This document shows, piece by piece, positions 55,564 through 64,000 of a DNA stretch of 64,000 nt. The number at the start of each line of letters is the position of its first letter. Position 1 is the stretch's first letter. The position numbers and the translations under genes are program-made. This DNA comes from Chionoecetes opilio (lineage: Eukaryota; Arthropoda; Malacostraca; Decapoda; Majidae), in NCBI GenBank assembly GCA_016584305.1, contig JACEEZ010023648.1, forward strand, positions 147,501-211,500, written 5' to 3'. The notes beneath the pieces are model-generated. The model was not told the DNA's origin and did no database searches. It saw only the letters and a list, made by a program, of their open reading frames with translations.

Positions 55564-56883
55564 ATATAATTGCTCGAATTTAGCCCATACACTATTTGTA
55601 TCTGTAGTGTGTATAATATTATAAGTTGTATTGCATATATGATAAATAAGATTGACAATTCAAAATACACAAACATTTATTACCATCACAAATAAAATTC
55701 TCAACAAAACTACATCAATGCTAATACATGTAATGATAAAAAAAACGTTCAAAATAGAAGAAATTTTTCAATAAATTGCATGATAATACGTATACATCAT
55801 AGGTATAGGAACGATTGTGACAGGATCGTGTTAACAGCAGAGACTTCGTTGCAGCCCAAGTTGGCATCACTTCTTCCTTAACTGGCTTCGCATCCCTCTT
55901 GATCCGTTCTGTCACTGACAGAATAGAGGTCTCAGGATTTTGGGAACTTTGATGTAGAGCTTGATCTGGCTGCTCGTCAATACTTTGGTTCTCCTCATTC
56001 TCGCCAGGTCGGTCAACTGGGGTTTCAACACTGCTGTCGTCAGTAGCGAGGTAGTTCGCAAGTGCCCAAGTGCGAGTGAAGTCTGTTGTTGCAAGATGTT
56101 TCCTCAGTCCAAGCTGGTAGACTTCAAATCGTATTGGCTTGGTTTTGATGATTTGCTCTTCTATGTACTTGACCTCAAACTTGAGTGGTGACGGGGAGAC
56201 AAGCTTGTCTGGAATGGCAAGTAGCTGGTTGATGGGATCTCCTTCTGCTCGTTGGTTGATCACGACCACTGTGCCGTGAAATGTGTTCTGTCCAGTTGGC
56301 GAATCTTCTAAGAGGTCGATGTTATCAACAGCAAACCAGACGTTCACCCTTTTCTTCACGAAATCAGGCAGACAGAATCCTCCGGTGTCCTTCATCCCCT
56401 GGAGAACACCTTGCTCCACACGCTTTTCCAGGCATAGGATCATCTGATAATCGCTCCCAATGTAGACCTCTGATAGATTCTTGACTAGATTCTTATCACG
56501 CACTCTGGAGTGTATGGTAGGAGGTAACCCTATTGAGAGGTGTGTCTGGACAGTCTTCTGGAATCCGCTATCCTTCTTTGGCTGGTGCATGACCTGGCGA
56601 TCACTCCGAGTGTTCTGGATTAGAAATTGGGAGGCAACATCCATGTACTGTCTCCAATTACTTCTCTCTCTCCCATGTATCCAATTACTCTCTCTCGTAT
56701 ATGTCTCCTAATTCCTCTCTCGTATTTCTTCTCCCGCACCTTCCTTCCAATATTCTTTGAACTGGTCCGACTATTCAGCTGTATATCAGGTCTCAAGTCC
56801 CTAAGGAATATGTCTCTAATTTACTCTCCAATTACTCTCTCGCTCTCTCTCTCTCTCTTAGCACCTTAAACTTAAATCCCTTT
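55564..56883. other. Inverted 1.3-kb block carrying half an LTR and half a gene
   Basis: Read in reverse, this block restores the distal part of the 5' LTR (56883 to 56644), the target duplication TGGA (56643-56640) and the continuation of the gene broken at 46801 (56643 to 55721), with its downstream flank. GTAC lies at both ends: G at 54433 with TAC at 55561-55563 across the Tigger insert, and 56884-56887. Confidence 0.82.
55721..56643 (-). pseudogene. Multicopy gene of unknown function, 3' half, inverted
   Basis: A 300-codon open frame on the minus strand that resumes exactly where the plus-strand half stops: ...DKTVD (46801) joins DVASQFLIQNTRSDRQV. It continues KKDSGFQKTVQTHLSIGLPP, YIGSDYQMILCLEKRVEQGV, PDFVKKRVNVWFAVDNIDLL and TGQNTFHGTVVVINQRAEG, then an acidic linker and MPTWAATKSLLLTR near the end. 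AATAAA follows near 55680 (minus). I recognise no named domain. The AVDNIDLLE / NTFHGT pattern is conserved, from memory, among multicopy invertebrate proteins. The frame is intact, in contrast to the 5' half. Confidence 0.62.
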
Positions 56884-56887
56884 GTAC
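56644..56887 (+). mobile_element. Gypsy 5' LTR, distal part, inverted
   Basis: TGTACTGTCTCCAATTACTT to CTTAAATCCCTTTGTAC is the inverse of 47933-48178, including the (CT)n stretches. Together with 54087-54435 it makes one LTR of about 590 bp. Confidence 0.85.
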
Positions 56888-56900
56888 GTATATATATATA

Positions 56901-57004
56901 CACACAAACCTCGATTTCCCGGACTAATAGGGGGGAGCACTGGTCCGGGAACCGCAAAAGTCCGGGAATCGCAAGTAAAAAAAAATATAATATATATATA
57001 TTAT

Positions 57005-57063
<59 letters not shown>

Positions 57064-57691
57064 GTCCGATGCCATTACCCACCCCCGGACGTTTATCCTA
57101 CTCTAGTATTTACTGTCCGGCAACCGACAATATCAACTACCCCGCCGCGGACTTTTACGTCCGCTGAGCATGCAGCCACCTGGCGAGAGGCAGCAGAAAG
57201 TGTTCAATAGTCTCAAGAGACGTTCCTGCACCAGGGGCAGTGGGGGTCAGGGGACTAACGGAGGCTGTGCAGGTGAACCGTGAGTGTCGTGTGCCCAAAT
57301 GTAAACAATACGACCTCTGAGCATGCTGCCACCTGGCGGGAGCCAGCAGAAAGTGTTCAATAGTCTCAGAAATGTTCTTGCACCAGGGGCAGTGGGAGTC
57401 AGGTGACTGACGGAGGCTGTGCAGGTGAACCATGAATGTTGTGTGCCCAAATGTAAACAATACGACCGCTGAGCATGCTGCCACCTGGCGGGAGGCGAGG
57501 ACACTGACCAGGGGTGACAGGAGACGCTCGGACCGCCGGACAACTTGGTCAATTTACGAACAGGACCAGCATTTCAACGTAAAAAAAAAAAATCAAAAAA
57601 AAAAAAAAAAAAAATTGCCCGTGACTGACATATCCCCGGACCTCGGATTTTGTCCGGCAAATCCGATATCCGGGAAATCGAGGTTTGTGTG
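56901..57691. mobile_element. Tigger-like element, CTCGATTTCCCGG family, copy 3
   Basis: CACACAAACCTCGATTTCCC and inverse with TA borders. It has an internal TA tract (about 56983-57062) and two tandem copies of the GAGCATGCTGCCACCTGGCG cargo block, each of about 150 bp. AAAA-rich insert near 57580-57614. Confidence 0.82.
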
Positions 57692-57798
57692 TATATATAT
57701 ATATATATATCGTATTTTATGGCTTATAAGACGCACTTTTTCACCTAGAAAATACCTGAAAAACACTCTTGCGTCTTCCAAGACGCATGTTGTAATAC

Positions 57799-58366
57799 AC
57801 AACCCTCATTTTCCCGGACTAATAGGGGGGAACACTGGTCCGGGAACCACAAAAGTCCGGGAATCGCAACAGTCCGAGGCCATTATCCACCCCCGGACAC
57901 AGGTGAAGCGGATGACAGCGTGTTGCCGGGAGGGGTGGACGCCAGCCACCGCCAGCAGGGTGGTCAGGTCACAGGTGGCGAAGTTCAGGGCGAGGAGTTG
58001 AGAGCATAGCACTACACGGTGGGAGTGGAAGCGCGGACACTGCAGCAGAAAGTGTTCAATAGTCTCCGAGACGTTCCTGCACCAGGGGCAGTGGGGGTCA
58101 GGGGACTGACGGAGGCGGTGCAGGTGAACCGTGAGTGTCGTGTAGCCAAAGGTAAACAATACAATAGCTGAGCATGCTGCCACCTGGCGGGAGGCACGGA
58201 CACTGACCAGGGGTGACAGGAGATGCTCGGACAGCCGTACAACTTTGTCGACTTATGGACTGAACCAGGCATATGTCCAGGACTCTGACATATCCCCGGA
58301 CCTTGGATTTTGTCCGACAAATTTGATATCCGGGAAATGGAGGTTCGGGAAAACGAGGGTTGTGTG
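57799..58366. mobile_element. Tigger-like element, CTCGATTTCCCGG family, copy 4
   Basis: CACAACCCTCATTTTCCCGG and CGAGGGTTGTGTG ends. On the minus strand it carries the LINE-derived cargo with CPWCRNVSETIEHFLLQCPR, as in copy 2. TA borders. Confidence 0.8.
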
Positions 58367-58524
58367 TACTTTCTCCGAGTACTCAGTACCTCAGTACAGT
58401 CAAACCTCGGGTTTCGAACGTCTCCCCTTTCGAACAAATCGGTTCACGAACAGAATTTCAAACTAGAAATTGCACCGGTTGCCGTACAATAACTCTGTTG
58501 CCGAACAAGTTTTTAATTTTTTTA

Positions 58525-58625
58525 ATTTATATTACATCACAAAGGACTGGCCAAGGGCACAACAAAAAGAGGTAACACAAAGCCCGCTTAGTTGCTAGTT
58601 CCTATAAAGAAGACAATAAGAGAAT
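58525..58625 (-). mobile_element. LINE family D 3' tail
   Basis: ACATCACAAAGGACTGGCCA and the following GCACAACAAAAAGAGGTAAC match the tail at 1715-1800 and 48430-48520. An isolated fragment with a short AT-rich end. Confidence 0.6.
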
Positions 58626-58774
58626 CTAAAAAGTTATAAGTAAAAGAAATTTATAATAAAAGTTTTTATAATATAATATTACATTACATTTATAGGCATT
58701 TTTATGCATGAAATACAGCTAAAAAGGTAAAAAAAAGGTTATATATTGAGGTTCAGGAACGTATTAATCCATTA

Positions 58775-59548
58775 CAGGGAGGTCCCGAAGATACGAGCAG
58801 TTAGGTTCCACCTGGCATACTCGTAAAGCGAAATCTCGTATAACGAAACACATACCTAATGGTAAAATATAGGTTTGGTTCCAGGACCCCATCAATTTAA
58901 AAAAAAAAAAAAAAAAAAAAAAAGTTTTTCAAGCTAAAATAAACTATAGCAAACACAACAAACACACAGCGTCTATATTACCCACACTGTACTACCTATT
59001 CTGTAGAAAAAGCATTCTGAAAGAGAAAATAGCACACAAAATAACATAACTGCACATTAATTAAACATAAAACATGCATAACAAGCAAAAAAGACGTTGT
59101 ACTGTAGGGGACGCCGCGTGATACAAGAGAAGGTAGTGTAGCGGTCCCAAGGTCGGGGCCGCACACCTGCTAATTACCCCTAAAGGTCAGGCCGCGCAAT
59201 GCTTAATTACCCTTCGGGTCACGCCTTGCTAGGGGTGACCTGACTGCGGTCCCAAGGTTGGGGCCGCACACCTGCTAATTACCCCTAAATGTCAGGCCGC
59301 GCCATATGCTTAATTACCCTTCAGGTCACGGCTTGCTAGGGGTGACCTCACTGGGGTCAACCAAATCCCCCTTTGTCCAGCCCGGGAGTGGTAGGGCACG
59401 CATTTTGAACTTGATAATTTTACTCACCCCAGTTTGAATGTCGTATCATTGGATTTTCGATCTCGTATATTGAAAATAGACCCTAATTTACACATCTTGT
59501 ATCATCGGATTCTCGTATACCGAATGCTCGTATAACGGGACCTCCCTG
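58775..59548 (-). mobile_element. CAGGGAGGTCCCG MITE, copy 5
   Basis: Canonical ends with TA at 58773-58774 and 59549-59550. 774 bp, reverse orientation, two internal repeat units. Third level of nesting at this locus. Confidence 0.9.
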
Positions 59549-60901
59549 TATACGTATATTGTTTCTTATGGAAAAATGTGTTTCGGTTTTAGAACAATTC
59601 GGTTTTAGAACAACTTTTGGGAACGAATTATGTTAGAAAACCGAGGGCATGTCTGTACTTACCAGTTACAAGTATTTCAAATACCATAAGACATTCAAAT
59701 CAACTAATCTGTCCTCACGCTGTGATATTTACTAAGGTACTGGCGGGAGTCGTTCCGCTTCGGAGGCTCGGCTGATTGGCACAAACAGCACCATCTATCG
59801 CCTGCTAGTGTTGATGTATCATTTACCACCAGGCTGTCGCACGTATCACAAGCTCTTTTCAGTCCTGGAAATTATCACCCATGGCGAATTTATCAAAACG
59901 ATTTACTTATACTATTGTATACAAGAAAAAAGTTGTATGATACGCCAAAGAGCATGGGAACAGATTAGCAGAAAGACACTTCGGACCATCGCCTGCCGAG
60001 AAAATTGGTAGATTTTACTTCCGCCTACTAGTAGAATTTTTTTTTTTCTTTTCTTAGAAATTTCTTTCCAAAATCAGGGTGCGGCTTCCAAGATGCAGCG
60101 TATTATAAGCCGTAAAATACGGTATATACCGTATTTTACGGCATATAAGATGCTGTATCTTGGAAGACGCACCCTGATTTTGGAAAGAAATTTCTAAGAA
60201 AAAAAAAACGGCACCAAAACTGTTGTCCGACAGTCTTTTTCACACAAGAACACACTCACTATTCATTATCTTCATTCAGCACTGCTCATCAGCCATTTTT
60301 ATTTTCTAGCTTGTATTCAATAGTATAAGTAAATCGTCATGTTAGCTGGCTGAACATATTCACGCAGGTCGGACGGCGGGAGTGAAAACAAAGCCGACCG
60401 CGGCGGTGCGCAGCTGCGTGCCTGGGCGAGCCGAGCAGTCTGGCTTTGTCGTCCTGAGTGTAAACACCTCTCACGTCCTCCCGTGCCTCACTACGTTGCC
60501 TGCCTCCTGTGCTTCACCACATAATGTTTGAATTTTCCTGTATGCGTGTAGTATTTGTGGTAGCTGCATGTACATAAGTATACAGACTTTCATCTAATTT
60601 AACAAACAATGTTCCGTATACACGGAATGGCTGTTGGCACCAATCTGCCGAGGCGGAATGGCTCCCGCCAGTACCGTAGTAAACATCACAGCGCAGGGAC
60701 AGATTAGTTGATTTGAATGTCGTATGGTATTCGAAATACTTGTAACAGGTAAGTACGAGGTTACATCATATAAGAATTGAATAGCTACCTAAGCTAATCT
60801 CCTACAACATTCGTCTAGGAAGACGCATGAGTGTTTTTCAGGGTGTTTTTTAGGGGGAAAAAGTGCGTATTATAAGCCGTAAAACACGGTATATATATAT
60901 A

Positions 60902-62432
60902 CAGTCGACCCTTGATTTAATGGACTAAGAAGGGGGAGAAGTGGTCCGTTAAAGCCGATTGTCTGTTACTGCGAGGGTATTTTCCCAAGAGTGTGAAAAT
61001 ATAGGAAAAACACAGGAAAAATTGTGAAATAAATAAGAAATAATCACAAACCCAACCAAACCGTGTAGCTATGTTGGGAGGTAAACAGTGACTGGCACTA
61101 CTTGCTGGATTTGGCACGCTTTTCCACGTTGTGAAATAAATGAGAAATAATCACAAACAACCAGGCCATGTAGCTATGTTGGGAGTTAAACAGTGACTGG
61201 CGCTATATGCTGGATTTGGCACGCTCACCCATGACTGCTCGGGACTAGTATTAGGAGAGGTAGTAAGTCTCCAGGCTCGCTCATTACTGCTTGGTATACT
61301 ATGAAATATCATCATTCTAGGTGAATGTAGACATATAATGGCATTTTAATGATGATTATTCATATATATAAGTAAAGATGAAAATACAAGCAAAGCGCTC
61401 ATCCACGCCTGGCAGCGCGGCAGCAGCAGTGTTGTCGTAAGACATGTAAGACACATGTAGGGCTAAACTCTGAGAAACTTTCATGTGTTGTCGAAAATGT
61501 ATTACGCCTTTCCTATCCCTACTTGCATCAACATTGAATGTCACAGCATATTCTCTGAGTTTGTCCTTAGACTTGCGAATATCACACACTGTTTGTTTCT
61601 TTACTCCATACTCGTCACACACCCGGGCGACTGAAACATGATTCCGCCTTCTTAATACGTTCTAATTTATCTGCAATACTTAGATTCACACGCTTTCTTT
61701 TACCACTTCCCTTCTCTTTCGATGCCATAATAACTTCACTGCACTGAACAAGTCTAAATAAGCATAAAAAACACCAAAAAACAGGCGAACACAGCTTAAA
61801 CTGAGCTTGTAAACATGCGCTCCGACTGTCATAAACATGTACCAACTGGCGGACACTTAAAGGCGCTGTCACACTAGCACTTTTTCCATCGATGTCAGAG
61901 GATGAGTCTGACGAGTTCCGACGAGCCAACCTTGAACGCATCCATGCACATTTTTAGCTAGTTATGCTTGTCTACGATTGACAATATACATAAGTAAGTG
62001 TATAGCAGCGATAGCCTGCCTGGGTGTCGGAGCCATGTTTGTTTACCATCGACGAAAACAGTGCAAGCGAACAGCTGTGTGTGTGACGGTTTGCAGTCTC
62101 CCGGGGTGGAAGTTTCGGCTAACACTAGAGGAGAGGAGAGAAGAGGACCTACGAAGCGAAACTTAAGAGAAAGAGGTCACAAGAAGAAGTTAAGAAATTG
62201 TAATACGTACTAATATTCACTATTTTAACCCACATACACTCCTACAACTAAATCACCAGCAACACAGGCTCCTACCTTATATATGTAATATCTGATACAT
62301 TATAACTCCTTAGAACCCAAGCATTCCAAAATAAAACAAAATAAATTATGTTTTGACGATTCGAGTGGCGATAAGCGGTCTGATATGCCATTCTTGCTCG
62401 CAAATGGAGTCCGTTAAATCGAGGGTCAACTG
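60902..62432 (-). mobile_element. Tigger element with transposase remains
   Basis: CAGTCGACCCTTGATTTAAT and TTAAATCGAGGGTCAACTG are inverted ends with TA at 60900-60901 and 62433-62434. A duplicated GTGAAATAAATRAGAAATAATCACAAA block lies at 61025-61160. It carries the N-terminal part of a transposase on the minus strand. 1.5 kb, internally deleted relative to a full Tigger. Confidence 0.84.
61410..61728 (-). pseudogene. Tigger transposase, N-terminal DNA-binding part
   Basis: From the ATG at 61728: MASKEKGSGKRKRVNLSIAD, KLERIKKAES, then after a frameshift VCDEYGVKKQTVCDIRKSKD, KLREYAVTFNVDASRDRKGV and HMKVSQS. This is the psq-type helix-turn-helix and the start of the CENP-B-like second HTH of Tigger/Jerky-type transposases. 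The catalytic DDD domain is absent. Confidence 0.76.
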
Positions 62433-62447
62433 TATATATATATACCG

Positions 62448-64000
62448 TATTTGCCGGCGCATAAGACGCAGTTTTTTCCCTTAAAAAAGAATGCAAAGTT
62501 CACCCTGCGTCTAATGCGGCCATATTAGCGAATGAGAGGGTCGGGCAGTGAATGCAGAACAGCCGGTGGTGTATTACTAAAGGGATCTGGAGTGATCTGT
62601 GTTAAAGCAGTAGCCCACTGAGCAAAAATTTTGTAACTGTGTTATCAACAGTAATGCATAATACTAAGAAAAGGTTGGAGTTAAGAGAAAACAAGAGCTG
62701 GGGCAACAAGATAGCGATTATTGCTCCCAAAGATGGCCGTGTCAATGTAAACATCACCCACCCCCCTCTGCTGCTCTCCATTGTAAAACGTCTGTTTAAA
62801 ACGTCTCAGCGACGCCCTCCGCGCACCCACCATGGGTCTTTACCGCTCAGACTCCCCCCCGCACCCATGGAAAGACAAACATCCGCATATTAGATGCCCG
62901 CCTTAACCCGCATTCGACTCGGGCCACACAAGTTGACACAACAGTTGAAATGAGATGATAGTAGGGAGGCAGAATATAGTGTTGGAATTTTCGCTGGAAT
63001 GAGTATTGTTGATAAATGGAATAGTGAAACAAAGAGCGTGTTAGAGTTTTATTTGAAGGAGTGTGAGCGGTGAGAGGGAGTGTAGATCTTGGGGAGTCTG
63101 TCTATACACACGGGGATGGAGAAAGGGCGTCGTGGCTTTGTAGTTTATTTGACAGCGAGTCATTGTACAACGTGGGGACAAGAGGTGCGCGGCGTGTGTG
63201 TCTCTGTGTGTCCTTTGGCTGCTTGAATTACCTGGCTGGTGTTGCAGTTGTGTCGGCAAGGACAAAATCAGGTCAGCGTCGGTCACCCCCGGGCCTTTAA
63301 ACCTGGTCGCAGACAGGGGGGTGGCCTAAGCCGATGCAGGTGTGTATGTGCGGTGTGTTAGCGCCGCTACATGGTAAGCAGGGGGGGATAGGAGACAGCA
63401 TAGGGCCTTTGTACCACCTCGACCCCCCAATCCTCACCCCTGTAAACCCCTACGGATAAGGAAACTGTATGAAAGATGCTAGTTTAAAAAAGGGTTGCAA
63501 TGGTACCTGTAGACGGGACAAAAGTCTCCACACTGTACACCAAGACCAAAGACCCATCACGGCGCCACCACCGTCCCCCTCAAGGCCGAATCACACATAC
63601 CATCAAGGTGAAATTGGTGACAGGGCACCGTCTCATCACATCCGTTAGAATTTCTTACATTAGAACAAATAGACGTGTTACACTAAATGGTGCGCCGCCC
63701 TCCCCAGCTCCAATACATCACTGTCCTGTCACGTAACGGTTTTTTGGGGAAGAATATTTTAACGAATGAGACTGTGCCGTGCTGATAATTGTCTTTTTCT
63801 CAAGGCTTTATGTACCCAAAACAATATCTTTTTGAGTTCCACTCCTCTTCTTCATCGGACAGAAGTGCTATTAATGCAAATTTCTTCAAGCATAGCCTCT
63901 GAGGCACCATGTCTGCTTAGAGGGTGAGCAGGGAACTGCAGAAAATTACGGAACCATGACGATAGTGTGAATACAAGGCACGGCTGACGGAACGCTGCCG
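62448..64000. other. MITE-like end, then no gene recognised
   Basis: ACCGTATTTGCCGGCGCATA at 62446-62467 followed by AGACGCAG is the same class of terminus as the MITE at 57711-60890, but no matching right end is visible. The rest contains short frames (for example 63070-63300 and 63500-63736) without recognisable domains. Base composition rises to higher GC after 62700. Confidence 0.4.

Larger units (their letters stand above)
58397..59655. mobile_element. Tigger-like element with CAGTCAAACCTCGGGTTTCG ends
   Basis: CAGTCAAACCTCGGGTTTCG at the left and AAACCGAGGGCATGTCTG at the right are imperfect inverses, with TA at 58395-58396 and 59656-59657. The right copy of the host MITE (inverse, near 60745-60755) shows the empty site CTCGTACTTACC. 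It holds a LINE D tail (58525-58625) and a complete MITE (58775-59548). Confidence 0.75.
57711..60890. mobile_element. Palindromic dimer of the ACCGTATTTTACGGC MITE, with nested insertions
   Basis: Two copies of a 650-760-bp MITE lie tail to tail around 60125. The left copy begins CGTATTTTATGGCTTATAAG at 57711 and the right copy ends TTATAAGCCGTAAAACACGG at 60890. Pairing blocks include GTATTTCAAATACCATAAGA, CGGAGGCTCGGCTGATTGGC-like and GATTTACTTATACTATTG. The left copy is split by inserts at 57799-58366 and 58397-59655; the right copy is uninterrupted. No coding frame. Confidence 0.8.

Noticed and set aside
63070..63736. Short frames in the last kilobase as host exons
   Set aside because: No domains, no clear splice sites and no repeat context; nothing distinguishes them from chance.

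Overview
The window is a transposon-packed stretch of an arthropod nuclear genome, most likely a decapod crustacean. This rests on the LINE, Tigger, Tc1 and Penelope-like families present, long (TA)n tracts, scattered GGTTA/TAACC (arthropod-telomere-like) strings and the absence of operons; no marker gene fixes the species. I found no ordinary host gene that I can name. Almost every long reading frame belongs to a mobile element or to a multicopy family of unknown function.

Region by region. 0.2-2.3 kb: remnants of four repeat families. 2.5-9.0 kb: one hAT element with an exact 8-bp target duplication, carrying three later insertions (a LINE, a TAA-flanked DNA element with an intact 425-aa frame, and a TA-flanked MITE). 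9-14 kb: LINE tail, foldback element, MITE, a Penelope-like 3' end with a hammerhead-like motif, and a 267-aa frame of unknown family. 15-20 kb: a 3.6-kb palindrome whose two arms carry different TA-target insertions, abutting a Tc1/mariner element with an intact transposase. 20-30 kb: foldback elements, a Tigger-like element with LINE-derived cargo, and a doubly nested TIR element. 31-34 kb: two TTAA-target elements sharing one TTAA. 35-42 kb: a LINE inserted in another LINE, a 2.7-kb palindrome built partly from reverse-transcriptase fragments, and a third LINE. 45-57 kb: a multicopy gene cut by a Gypsy LTR retrotransposon whose LTRs were hit by a MITE and a Tigger, with the distal part of the locus inverted. 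57-62 kb: a palindromic MITE dimer with three levels of nesting, then a Tigger element with transposase remains.

The parts do not form a pathway. They form a record of successive insertions: target duplications, empty sites kept in paralogous copies and nesting order let many events be ordered. The autonomous-looking sources are the Tc1 transposase (18.9-19.9 kb) and the 425-aa TAA-element protein (6.4-7.7 kb). The Gypsy, hAT, LINE and Tigger coding regions are all broken. Functional and family names come from motif recognition by eye, without database searches.
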